64,000 nucleotides of DNA from JBDWFY01 sp965275915 (GTDB taxonomy: Bacteria > Pseudomonadota > Alphaproteobacteria > Rhizobiales > Stappiaceae): assembly GCA_965275915.1 (NCBI GenBank), contig CBDHYI010000004.1, positions 248,001-312,000 of the forward strand, in the 5' to 3' direction. The notes beneath the pieces are model-generated. The model worked only from the letters and a program-made list of their open reading frames with translations, made no database searches and was not told where the DNA came from. Positions 53,633 through 61,944 of this stretch are shown piece by piece (the first letter of the stretch is position 1; every line of letters begins with the position of its first letter). Made by a program: the position numbers and the translations under genes.

Positions 53633-55864
53633 ATGCTCGCATTTGGCATCCATCGCGTTGGCCTCCTGGCCATCCGTTTTCCTCTGCTGTCGCTTCTTAT
53701 CATCGTTCTGTTTACGGCCTTTGCCGTTCAGCAAACGATCGAACACACCCGGTTTAACGGTGACATTGTTCGAAATCTTGAGACCGGCGCGGAGGAATTT
53801 GCGCGTTTTCGAGCCCTTGAGCAGGAATTCCACAAATTTTCGACCGACGAAGTGATCATGATCGAGGCGCCTGACCTTGGCGACCCGGCGTCTTATGAGG
53901 CGTTGTCCAATCTGATCCTTGAAATGCAGATCCTGCCGGAGATCACATCTGTATTCTCGATCTTCTCGCTCGCGGACTCCATCGGCAACGACGACATACA
54001 ACCGTTTTTGTCCCGCGAGACCATCAGCAACCTTCCGCCGACAGACCGGCTTCGCAGACTCCAGGCGGAAATACCGCTCGCCAAGCAGCTCCTCGCAGAT
54101 GATCGAAGCGCAACGCTGGTTATCCTGAGCGTTGACGGGAACGACCTGGCCAGCCTGTCGGCGCTCTCGCCCGGGGCATTGCAAGAGCTTCGGGACACTC
54201 TGGCCGCATACGGAGACACGCTCAACGCTTCTCTGATCGGTTTGCCGGAAATTCATCGAACCGTCCGCGTGTCACTGAGAGACGATCAAATCAGGGTTGG
54301 CGTGATTTCCTCTCTGTTTTGCCTGGTTGTCGCGATCTTCATTTTCCGGAGCCTGCTTGGGGCCCTGGTCTGCGCTGTCCCGCCGATGCTCAGCGTCATC
54401 TGGTATTTTGGATCCTTGGCCGCATTGGGTTACGACATCGACACGCTGTCGACAATCATTCCAACGCTTATTCTCGTCCTTGCCTTTGCGGACGGTCTGC
54501 ATCTATTTTTCTCCTGGCGGAACGGCATCAGGTTGCGGCAGCTTTCTCAGGTCGATGCGCTCCGTCACGCGATCATGAAAGTAGGCCCGGCCTGCGCCAT
54601 GACGAGCCTCACGACCGCATCCGCCTTCATCGGTATCGGAATAGGCGGCGGCGAACGGCTCGGCATCCTGGCTGTTTCAGGAACCCTTGGTGTGATGGGC
54701 GCGTTTTTCGCGGTTATTTTTGTGTTGCCGACAATGGCGATGATCGGAACCCGCTTCAATATTCAGATCCGCCGCAACTCAACCAAGCTGCTCGGATTGC
54801 CGGTTCCTCTGGCCCGGTGGATCGCGGCCAGCGCCCGGGGACCCGCTATTGTGTTCGGTCTGGTTATTTTTTCAGGACTGACGGCCATTCATCTTTCCCT
54901 GCCGGCAGGATTTCAGTTGAACGACTACCTGCCGGAAACCGCAAATATCCGCCTTCTTGAAGCCCGCGCGGACAACGCTTTTGAGGGCAGCGGCAGAATC
55001 TTTGCGGTGGTAGAAGGTGCAGACAAAGAGCTCAATATCTCCAAAGCCGATCTTCACCGAATCAACAAAGTCAGAACCACGATTGCTGATGCCACAGGGC
55101 AGGATCCGGCGGCAGGCATGGATATGTCCGAGGAAAATCTCGCGAATTTCGACCTTAAGGACATGCCGGAAGAAATCGAGCCCATCGTCCGGCGCTTTGT
55201 TTCCCAGGATGGGGACCGGTTTTTGCTGGCTCTGCCCGTGTCAAACATGCAGACATCAAACGCCATCTCCTCCCATGCCGCCCGTATCGAATCGGCGCTT
55301 GAGGACGCCAATCTGGCCGAGCATGTTTATCTGACCGGTTTCCCTCTTCTGGCGGCTCGCGAGGCCCCCAAACTGATCGATGATCTCAGACAGGGACTTT
55401 TGACCGCCGTTGCCATCGCCATTCTCCTGATCATCATATCCGCCCGTTCCCTGTCGCTGGGCATCGCCTGCATCGTGCCCAACCTGCTTCCGATCCTGTC
55501 GGTGGAGGCCTATTTCTGGTTCACGAACCAACCGGTTTCCATGACCGCCGTCATCGCTTTGACAATCGGATTTGGTATTGCCGTCGATAACTCGGTTCAT
55601 CTGCTCAACAGGTTTTTGATCGAAAAAAATGAAGGATGTTCGCCGGCGGACGCCATGAAACGTGCGATCGAAGGGGTGTCCCCTGCGATTGTGGCATCCA
55701 CGCTGTTATTGGCAACGGGGCTCGCGGTCACCCTTGCAAGCGCGCTGCCGACAGTGTTTCAATTTGGTATCCTGGTGATCGCGACGCTGTTATTTGCGCT
55801 TTTTGCCGACTTAATGCTACTGCCAGCATTTGCGCTGGCACTGATCAATCGGAACCGCACATGA
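53633..55864 (+). CDS. RND-superfamily exporter of MMPL/COG1033 type
   Basis: It has 743 residues with two repeats, each a helix, a large periplasmic loop and a five-helix bundle. The first bundle contains IPTLILVLAFADGLHLFFSW and the second IALTIGFGIAVDNSVHLLNRFL; the buried Asp in each is the likely proton-relay residue. Proteins of this group move lipids, hopanoids or other hydrophobic molecules, but the substrate here is not known. Its TGA overlaps the ATG of the next gene (ATGA), so the two are coupled. The ribosome site TGAGG is ten bases upstream. Confidence 0.88.
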   Translation: MLAFGIHRVGLLAIRFPLLSLLIIVLFTAFAVQQTIEHTRFNGDIVRNLETGAEEFARFRALEQEFHKFSTDEVIMIEAPDLGDPASYEALSNLILEMQILPEITSVFSIFSLADSIGNDDIQPFLSRETISNLPPTDRLRRLQAEIPLAKQLLADDRSATLVILSVDGNDLASLSALSPGALQELRDTLAAYGDTLNASLIGLPEIHRTVRVSLRDDQIRVGVISSLFCLVVAIFIFRSLLGALVCAVPPMLSVIWYFGSLAALGYDIDTLSTIIPTLILVLAFADGLHLFFSWRNGIRLRQLSQVDALRHAIMKVGPACAMTSLTTASAFIGIGIGGGERLGILAVSGTLGVMGAFFAVIFVLPTMAMIGTRFNIQIRRNSTKLLGLPVPLARWIAASARGPAIVFGLVIFSGLTAIHLSLPAGFQLNDYLPETANIRLLEARADNAFEGSGRIFAVVEGADKELNISKADLHRINKVRTTIADATGQDPAAGMDMSEENLANFDLKDMPEEIEPIVRRFVSQDGDRFLLALPVSNMQTSNAISSHAARIESALEDANLAEHVYLTGFPLLAAREAPKLIDDLRQGLLTAVAIAILLIIISARSLSLGIACIVPNLLPILSVEAYFWFTNQPVSMTAVIALTIGFGIAVDNSVHLLNRFLIEKNEGCSPADAMKRAIEGVSPAIVASTLLLATGLAVTLASALPTVFQFGILVIATLLFALFADLMLLPAFALALINRNRT

Positions 55865-56367
55865 GACTGTCTTTCCCAACCGCCGCATTTGTTGTCCTCA
55901 ACGGTTTCCTCTTTCTCGGGCTGACCGGTCAGGCTCAGGCAAGCGAGTTTCTGAAATCACTGGAGGGCACCTGGCGGGGCTCGGGAGAAATCCGGCAATA
56001 TGGCGCGAACAAGCCGACCGAACGCACGGTGTGCAAAATCACAAGCCAGTATTCCGAGACAGCGGGCGAATTAAAAACAAACGGACGCTGCGGAACGGTT
56101 TCCGGAAGCGGCCGTATTAACGGCATGCTGCAATCGCAGAACGGCAAGGACGTTACCGGCAATTTCATCGGCCGGGGCGGGAACAACAATCTCAAGGGCG
56201 CAATAGCCGGCAAGCAGATTACGCTGAAGGGCCCGGGTCCGAAAAATACCCAACAACAGCTCAACATGGTCCTGAGCGGCAATAACCAGCTTTCCGTGCA
56301 GCTTGAAATTCGAGGGTCGAACGCCGCAGACAACGGTTTTTCGAAAATCAATCTCAAGCGGCAGTGA
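55861..56367 (+). CDS. Small secreted protein coupled to the MMPL-like exporter
   Basis: It has 168 residues. A signal peptide ends at AQA (25-27). The mature part is rich in Gly, Asn and Ser with beta-type alternation (GTWRGSGEIRQYG, GRINGMLQSQNGKDVTGNFIG) and two Cys, so a small beta-barrel or sandwich is possible. Start and stop of the pair overlap in ATGA. I do not recognise the family; a periplasmic or outer-membrane helper of the exporter is inferred from coupling. Confidence 0.75.
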   Translation: MRLSFPTAAFVVLNGFLFLGLTGQAQASEFLKSLEGTWRGSGEIRQYGANKPTERTVCKITSQYSETAGELKTNGRCGTVSGSGRINGMLQSQNGKDVTGNFIGRGGNNNLKGAIAGKQITLKGPGPKNTQQQLNMVLSGNNQLSVQLEIRGSNAADNGFSKINLKRQ

Positions 56368-56969
56368 GAGCCACGGGCCGTCCGCCCGCACTTCCTGCTC
56401 TCAGGGAGCGAAAGTCGCCGGGAGATGCGGCGCCCTGATCTGAGTAATGCGCTTTCATTCCGACCTGTCTGATTTGTCTGCCAGTCCCTTTATCGAATTC
56501 CGAACTCGTCGAGCAGGATTGTCTTGATTGCCGCCATCCCACTGCGCGGACGGCGCATAAGCCTGTGAACTTGCGCGAATTCAAACTCTTGAAGAGTCCG
56601 CACTAGGCTCAGGACCCATTCATTTCATCCATTGTGCGAGAGCAGATATTGTTTTTGACAAGGCGGAAAGGCGCAGGAAACCGCCCGGTTTTCAAGTCTT
56701 TGCGGGCGCAGTCAGGAACACAATTGCATGAAATGAATGGGTCCTGAGCCTAGAACACCTCCCAAGGTCCAATACCTGTTTCACACACACAACTGCTACT
56801 TTTCTCAGTCTTACGGAGAAATCAGGCAGTTATCGCTCCTATGAAGCAAATTTTCCCCAGACTATGAACAACCACATAGCGTTATGGACCGTACTTGTTA
56901 TTTCCATTTACTCGCAGACTGACCTGGGGTTATCCGGTACTCTACTTATGATCACGCAGAGATTTCGCC
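56368..56969. other. Intergenic region carrying a MITE-like element
   Basis: 600 bases without a supported gene. The middle contains the inverted-repeat element at 56607-56749. The last 200 bases must contain the promoter of the LuxR-type gene; no clear -35/-10 pair stood out. Confidence 0.6.
56607..56749. mobile_element. MITE-like element with 22-bp perfect terminal inverted repeats and CTAG target duplication
   Basis: The left end (56607-56628) GCTCAGGACCCATTCATTTC... and the right end (56728-56749) are exact reverse complements. Both are flanked by CTAG (56603-56606 and 56750-56753), the pattern of a target duplication, although CTAG is itself symmetric. The 99-base inside holds no gene. 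The size (143 bases) and structure fit a miniature element mobilised by a transposase from elsewhere; IS5-type transposases often use CTAG- or TA-like targets. Confidence 0.75.
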
Positions 56970-58121
56970 ATGAAATCAATCGACCTTGAGGGTTACAACA
57001 CCCTTATCGAACTTTTGTACGAAACCGGTATTGATCCGGAAAAGTGGCAAACATTCTGCGATGCCCTGGGCAGCGAACTGACCGCGAGTGTCCGTGTCAT
57101 GATTCAAGGGCACGACCTTGAGACACGCACGACCATCGGTGACGTTCATGCGAACTACGATCCGCATTTCATCGATCTCTACCGATCCTATTACGCAACA
57201 ATCAATCCCTGGTTGCCGCATATGGCGAAACAGGAGATCGGGAGAGTTTTCCATGACCACGACGTTCTGGCCCGGGAGAAGCTCATTCACTCCGAGTTCT
57301 GGTCCGATTTCATACGGCCGCAGGAAGATATCAGTGCAGGCGTGGGCGTGATCCTGTTTCAGGAAGATTCAAGAATGCTCGTGATGCACGGCAATATCAG
57401 CTGGAAGCATCAGGAAACATTCCGAAGTAAGACAGCCGCACTGCTTGAACTTCTGTCTCCCCATGTCAGACGCGCTTACAACATACAACGTTCGCTGAGG
57501 GGCGCTCAGTTCGACAGGGACTGTTACAGCGAGACGCTGGACGGGATCGACAGCGCCGTATTTCTCGTCGACAGCGAGTGCCGGCTTATTCATCCGAACC
57601 GGACTGCGAGAACACTGCTGAAGAACGGTGCCCTGTTCCGGCTCAAGCAGCGTTCCGTCCTGCAGGCGCATGACCCGATCGCTTCGAAGGCAATCACGCA
57701 ATCAGTCAAAGCTGTCGGGACCGCCGAGTACGGCATGCTGAAAGATCAGATAGCCATCCGGAGCAAGACAGACAATTCGACATATCTGTCGACCGTTGTT
57801 CCCTTTCAGACAGCCCGCCGTCCGGCCGGCGCATTTGACGCTCTCAATCTGGGCTCACGACCGGTTGCAATGATCGCCGTCGCCTGGCCGGGATCGAATA
57901 TTTCCCAAATCAAACGTTCCCTGTCGACTCTTTATCAACTGACCCCGGCAGAGATCGTGCTGGCGACCTCACTTCAAAACGGCCAGTCACTGCAGCAAAT
58001 CTCGACGGAACGCAATGTGAGCATTCACACGGTTCGCAACCAGCTGAGCTCCGTTTTTGAAAAAACGGGAACCTCCAGGCAAAGCGAACTGATTGCGCTG
58101 CTTTCCAGAATTTCCGGGTAG
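56970..58121 (+). CDS. LuxR-type transcriptional regulator (solo)
   Basis: It has 383 residues. The C-terminal LuxR helix-turn-helix is at about 320-378 (LTPAEIVLATSLQNGQSLQQIS and VSIHTVRNQLSSVFEKTGTS). The N-terminal two thirds have a PAS-like middle (DGIDSAVFLVDSECRLIHPN) and do not show the acyl-homoserine-lactone-binding pattern of LuxR/LasR. No luxI-type gene is near. It ends two bases from the stop of the convergent aldo/keto reductase. The signal is unknown. Confidence 0.85.
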   Translation: MKSIDLEGYNTLIELLYETGIDPEKWQTFCDALGSELTASVRVMIQGHDLETRTTIGDVHANYDPHFIDLYRSYYATINPWLPHMAKQEIGRVFHDHDVLAREKLIHSEFWSDFIRPQEDISAGVGVILFQEDSRMLVMHGNISWKHQETFRSKTAALLELLSPHVRRAYNIQRSLRGAQFDRDCYSETLDGIDSAVFLVDSECRLIHPNRTARTLLKNGALFRLKQRSVLQAHDPIASKAITQSVKAVGTAEYGMLKDQIAIRSKTDNSTYLSTVVPFQTARRPAGAFDALNLGSRPVAMIAVAWPGSNISQIKRSLSTLYQLTPAEIVLATSLQNGQSLQQISTERNVSIHTVRNQLSSVFEKTGTSRQSELIALLSRISG

Positions 58122-58123
58122 GC

Positions 58124-59098
58124 TCAGAAGGTGCCCCCCTCTGAGCGATCCGTTGCCGGTGCCGGTGTGCGGGAAAGCGCCGCGATCTCTTCGCGCATCT
58201 GAACTGTCAGCTCGATTTCCACCGAGCGCAAAGCCGGCTCAAGCTGACGCGTGTTTCTGGCACCGACAATCGGGCTCGTAATCCCCGGATGCGAACCGAC
58301 CCAAGCGACGGCGAGGCTGACCGGATCGAACCCGCCCGCCTTCGCATAATTCGTGAAGGCCTCCGCAGCCTCATAGACCCATTCTTCGCCGTAACGGGAG
58401 GCATACATGGCATTATCCGTAAGGCGTCCGGTTCCGACGGACGATTTGCCCGCATATTTTCCGGTGAGAAGACCGCCACCGAGCGGACTGTAGGAAATAA
58501 CAGCCATGTCCTCGGACTGCGCCAGCGGCAGAATCTCAACCTCTGCCTGACGTTTCACAAGGTTGTACATCGGCTGTATTACCTCGAAGCGGGCCCAGCC
58601 GTGCAATGCGCTCACCCCAAGAGCCTTGGCAATCTGCCAGGCCGCATAATTGCTGACACCGAGGTACAGAACCTTGCCTGACCGGACAACATCCTCAAGC
58701 CCGCGCAGGGTCTCTTCGAGCGCCACATCCTCATCCCAGCGATGCACGAAGTAAACATCGAGGCGATCGGTTTTCAATCGTTTCAGGCTGGCGTCAACAG
58801 CCAAGGACACATGCCGGCGATTGGCACCGCCATCATTGATCCCCTCCCCCATTTTTCCGTACACTTTTGACGTGACGACCAACTCGTCCCGCTCATGGGC
58901 GATCAGCTTACCCAGGATTTCCTCTGCCTGACCGTTGCTGTAGACGTCGGCGCAGTCAAAGAAGTTAATCCCGGCTTCGCGCGTGGTTCTGTAAAGCTCC
59001 GCCGCGGCTGCCGCATCCGCGTCGCCGCCGAAGGACATGGTTCCGAAGCACAATTGAGAAACTTTGACACCGGTCCGACCGAGTAATTTATATTGCAT
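58124..59098 (-). CDS. Aldo/keto reductase
   Basis: NAD(P)H-dependent oxidoreductase with a TIM-barrel fold. It has 324 residues from the ATG at 59098 (MQYKLLGRTGVKVSQLCFG). The catalytic tetrad is visible: Asp and Tyr in FFDCADVYSNG, Lys in VVTSKVYG and His in DVYFVHRWD. The substrate is unknown. Convergent with the LuxR gene and followed upstream by the agl region, about 200 bases away. Confidence 0.92.
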   Translation of the reverse strand: MQYKLLGRTGVKVSQLCFGTMSFGGDADAAAAAELYRTTREAGINFFDCADVYSNGQAEEILGKLIAHERDELVVTSKVYGKMGEGINDGGANRRHVSLAVDASLKRLKTDRLDVYFVHRWDEDVALEETLRGLEDVVRSGKVLYLGVSNYAAWQIAKALGVSALHGWARFEVIQPMYNLVKRQAEVEILPLAQSEDMAVISYSPLGGGLLTGKYAGKSSVGTGRLTDNAMYASRYGEEWVYEAAEAFTNYAKAGGFDPVSLAVAWVGSHPGITSPIVGARNTRQLEPALRSVEIELTVQMREEIAALSRTPAPATDRSEGGTF

Positions 59099-59296
59099 CG
59101 TTTTCTGAAACCTCAAAAGCGGGACCGCCATTCATCAACAAGCGACACGCATGCAACGCCTCGTCACACCGGATCGCAACGTTTGAACAAACGGCCGGGA
59201 ATCTATTGCCCGATTGATCACTGAAAACCGGGCACGGGAAAGCAGGCAACCTTTATAGCCGCCCCGGTCCGATTACTCAATTTCAAGCAGGTGACT

Positions 59297-60328
59297 TCAG
59301 GCAGGCAACGCCGGTCCAGTTGACGCTCCGACCATTAACTCCGCTTCGAGCAGAGTATGCAACGGTTCCGCATTAGGTTTCTCGATAATCTGTAAGAGCA
59401 TCTGAGCCAACTTGGAACCTGCATCGCGAACAGATGACCGCGTCGCAGTGAAAATCGGTACGTCTTCACCATTGCGCAAATATGACAGGCGATCATCATG
59501 CGTTATGATCGAGATGTCATTTCCCATCACCAATCCGCGTTCTTCGATTGCGCGGCGAACGCCCAGCGCAATAATTATTGACGACGTCAATATAGCCGAT
59601 GGAGCATCCGGCCCATCAATCAAATTCAACGCGGTACGGTAGCCGAATTCTTCCGTCATTTCGTCCGCATGGAGGTGACGCGGATTTGGTGACAATCCGC
59701 GTGCCGCCAAAGATTCCTCGAACCCCAGGCGGCGGCGAGCGGCAAAGTCCATGTTCTCGTTGCCGTTGAGCAAGGCGATCCTGCGGTGTCCAAGGTCGCA
59801 AAGGTGATCGGTGGCCCTGCGAAACGCTGAACGGTTGTTTACGTCAAGCCAACTGTACGATCTGGTGCAGCCGCTTGAGCGTCCATGCACCACAAATGGC
59901 ATTTCCAAATCAATCAGCAGCGGAATACGCGGATCGTCCAAGCTTGGTGCGTGCACCACAACGCCGTCAACCGTGCCGCGTGATTTCAGTGACCGATATA
60001 TGTCTGACTGGTCTGTCTCGGCAGTGGGCACAGAGAGGATCATTTCATAACCGGCCCGCGTGTAGGTTTCGCCCGCCCCGGCGATGAAGTCGGCGAAAAT
60101 GGGATTCACCATTTCGTTTTTGCTGGACGTCGGGATCACATGGCCAATTGCAAAGGCTTTGCCGGTGGCCAGTCCCTTAGCTCGGGCGGATGGCCGATAG
60201 TTGAATGTTTTCGCGGCCGCAAGCACTCGTTGTCGCGTCATCTCATTGACTTCCGGAAAGCCGTTTAAGGCGCGGCTCACGGTCGTCTGGCTTAAATTCA
60301 GTTTGCGCGACAATTCTTTTAAGTTCAT
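59297..60328 (-). CDS. aglR: LacI-family regulator of alpha-glucoside uptake (AglR)
   Basis: It has 343 residues from the ATG at 60328; the longer frame would begin inside the operator. The N-terminal LacI helix-turn-helix is MNLKELSRKLNLSQTTVSRALNG, with hinge helix NYRPSARAKGLA. The periplasmic-binding-protein-like sensor domain follows to the end. The gene is divergent from aglEFG, and the sequence is of the AglR type that controls alpha-glucoside operons in rhizobia. Two matching operators in the shared region suggest it represses both itself and aglE. Confidence 0.87.
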   Translation of the reverse strand: MNLKELSRKLNLSQTTVSRALNGFPEVNEMTRQRVLAAAKTFNYRPSARAKGLATGKAFAIGHVIPTSSKNEMVNPIFADFIAGAGETYTRAGYEMILSVPTAETDQSDIYRSLKSRGTVDGVVVHAPSLDDPRIPLLIDLEMPFVVHGRSSGCTRSYSWLDVNNRSAFRRATDHLCDLGHRRIALLNGNENMDFAARRRLGFEESLAARGLSPNPRHLHADEMTEEFGYRTALNLIDGPDAPSAILTSSIIIALGVRRAIEERGLVMGNDISIITHDDRLSYLRNGEDVPIFTATRSSVRDAGSKLAQMLLQIIEKPNAEPLHTLLEAELMVGASTGPALPA

Positions 60329-60342
60329 ATTAGCGACTCTAA

Positions 60343-60356
60343 TCAAAGCGCTATGA
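60343..60356. promoter_or_regulatory. AglR operator O1 (near aglR)
   Basis: TCAAAGCGCTATGA differs by one base from the perfect palindrome at O2. It lies about 15 bases upstream of the aglR ATG and just after the predicted aglR start site. Confidence 0.65.
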
Positions 60357-60376
60357 ATTTCAAGCGCGATCCTGAA

Positions 60377-60405
60377 ACATTACGCTTTTCTAAAACTGAT
60401 ATCAA
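60377..60405 (-). promoter_or_regulatory. Candidate aglR promoter
   Basis: On the - strand TTGATA (60400-60405), a 17-base spacer and TAATGT (60377-60382). Transcription would begin near 60370, so O1 would lie at about +14 to +27, a repressing position. Confidence 0.42.
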
Positions 60406-60459
60406 TAATTTTGGCCGGACTTAGCCGTTGTTTTGCCGAAAATAAACTGTACTGCCATG

Positions 60460-60487
60460 TTGACTAATCTGAAATATCGGTCATATT
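60460..60487 (+). promoter_or_regulatory. Candidate aglE promoter
   Basis: TTGACT (60460-60465), a 16-base spacer and CATATT (60482-60487). Transcription would begin near 60494, so O2 would lie just after +1. Confidence 0.4.
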
Positions 60488-60497
60488 GGTTTTAATA

Positions 60498-60511
60498 TCA
60501 AAGCGCTTTGA
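60498..60511. promoter_or_regulatory. AglR operator O2 (near aglE)
   Basis: TCAAAGCGCTTTGA is a perfect 14-bp palindrome of LacI-family type, with the central CG step. Its centre is 155 bases from that of O1, a spacing that would allow looping. Confidence 0.7.
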
Positions 60512-60563
60512 AACATTCCGGAAGTCGATCCATGACGTCATTGCGCAAATGGGAGGATGTCAA

Positions 60564-61829
60564 ATGAGATTTAAACTATATGCCAGCGTAGCAACGATCG
60601 CGCTCAGCGGCGTCGCGCATGCGGAGGATTTGACCGTCTTTGGGCCCTGGCTGGGGCCGGATCAGGTGACTGTCGAGAAGGTTCTGGCGGACTTTGCCGC
60701 AAAGTCCGGTCATAACGTCTCCTATGTTGGCTCAGACAGTTTCGAACAGCAAATTCTGATTGATGCTGAAGCGGGTTCAGCGCCAAATATAGCGGTCTTT
60801 CCTCAGCCGGGGCTGGCTGCCGATATGGCGCGACGCGGGTTTCTGACGCCGCTGAAGGACGGAACAGCCGAATGGATCGCCGACAACTACGCGGCGGGGC
60901 CGTCGTGGGTGGATCTTGGCACGTATGAAAATGCGGACGGGAACAAAGAACTTTTTGGATTTTTCTACAAAGTCGATGTGAAGTCTCTCGTCTGGTACAG
61001 CCCTGAAAATTTCGAAGATGCCGGTTATGAAGTCCCTACAACGATGGAAGAGCTGAAAGCGTTGACCGATCAGATCGTTGCGGATGGTGAAACGCCCTGG
61101 TGCATCGGTCTGGGTTCAGGAGGCGCAACAGGCTGGCCCGCGACCGACTGGGTTGAGGACATGTTGCTGCGCACGCAACCTCCCGAAGTTTACGACAAGT
61201 GGGTGAGCAACGAAATTCCATTTGACTCACCTGAAATATTGGGTGCGATCGAGGAATTCGGATATTTTGCGCGGAACGACGACTACGTTGCGGGCGGCGC
61301 TGCGACGGTGGCTTCCACCGATTTCCGTGATAGCCCGAAAGGCCTGTTTGCTTCGCCGCCACAGTGCTACATGCACCGTCAGGCGTCCTTTATCCCCGCA
61401 TTCTTTCCGGAAGGCACGTCGGTTGGCGAAGACGCCGATTTTTTCTACCTCCCGGCCTATGCCAGCAAGGATCTCGGAACTCCCGTGCTCGGAGCGGGAA
61501 CTGTCTGGGGCATCACCAACGAAAACGATGCCGCACATGATCTGATTGAATATCTTCAGACAACAGACGCGCATGAAATCTGGATGGGACTGGGCGGCTT
61601 CCTGACGCCACACAAGGGCGTGGATACCTCCAAGTTCTCTGACGCAGCAACCGCAAAGATGAACGACATTCTGCTTGCTGCGACAACATTCCGGTTCGAC
61701 GGTTCCGATCTGATGCCGGGGGGCGTCGGAGCCGGAACTTTCTGGACAGGTATGGTGGACTATGCGGGTGGTGAGGACGCCGCCGAAGTCGCCGGCGCGA
61801 TCCAGGACAGCTGGGATTCCCTCAAGTAA
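60564..61829 (+). CDS. aglE: Alpha-glucoside ABC transporter substrate-binding protein
   Basis: Periplasmic binding protein (type I sugar family). It has 421 residues from the ATG at 60564, where GGGAGG lies seven bases upstream. The signal peptide ends at GVAHA-ED (about 20). The body has the binding-protein layout with an Asp/Trp-rich C-terminal half (WPATDWVEDMLLR). First gene of the aglEFG operon, facing aglR. Alpha-glucoside (maltose, trehalose, sucrose-type) binding is inferred from the AglEFG context. Confidence 0.88.
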   Translation: MRFKLYASVATIALSGVAHAEDLTVFGPWLGPDQVTVEKVLADFAAKSGHNVSYVGSDSFEQQILIDAEAGSAPNIAVFPQPGLAADMARRGFLTPLKDGTAEWIADNYAAGPSWVDLGTYENADGNKELFGFFYKVDVKSLVWYSPENFEDAGYEVPTTMEELKALTDQIVADGETPWCIGLGSGGATGWPATDWVEDMLLRTQPPEVYDKWVSNEIPFDSPEILGAIEEFGYFARNDDYVAGGAATVASTDFRDSPKGLFASPPQCYMHRQASFIPAFFPEGTSVGEDADFFYLPAYASKDLGTPVLGAGTVWGITNENDAAHDLIEYLQTTDAHEIWMGLGGFLTPHKGVDTSKFSDAATAKMNDILLAATTFRFDGSDLMPGGVGAGTFWTGMVDYAGGEDAAEVAGAIQDSWDSLK

Positions 61830-61850
61830 ACCTGCCGGCACATTAAGATC

Positions 61851-61881
61851 GGGTGACCCCATTTGATGTTTGGGGTTACCC
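61851..61881 (+). promoter_or_regulatory. Intercistronic hairpin between aglE and aglF
   Basis: An 11-bp stem with one G-U pair (61851-61861 with 61871-61881, GGGTGACCCCA/TGGGGTTACCC) and a 9-base loop. No U-tract follows, so it is more likely to protect the aglE message end or to weaken read-through, as between other binding-protein and permease genes. Confidence 0.6.
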
Positions 61882-61944
61882 CGCATTTCCGGGCCACCGT
61901 TAGCCCATCAAAGCCAACAATAATTTGGATAGGGAGGACGTGCG

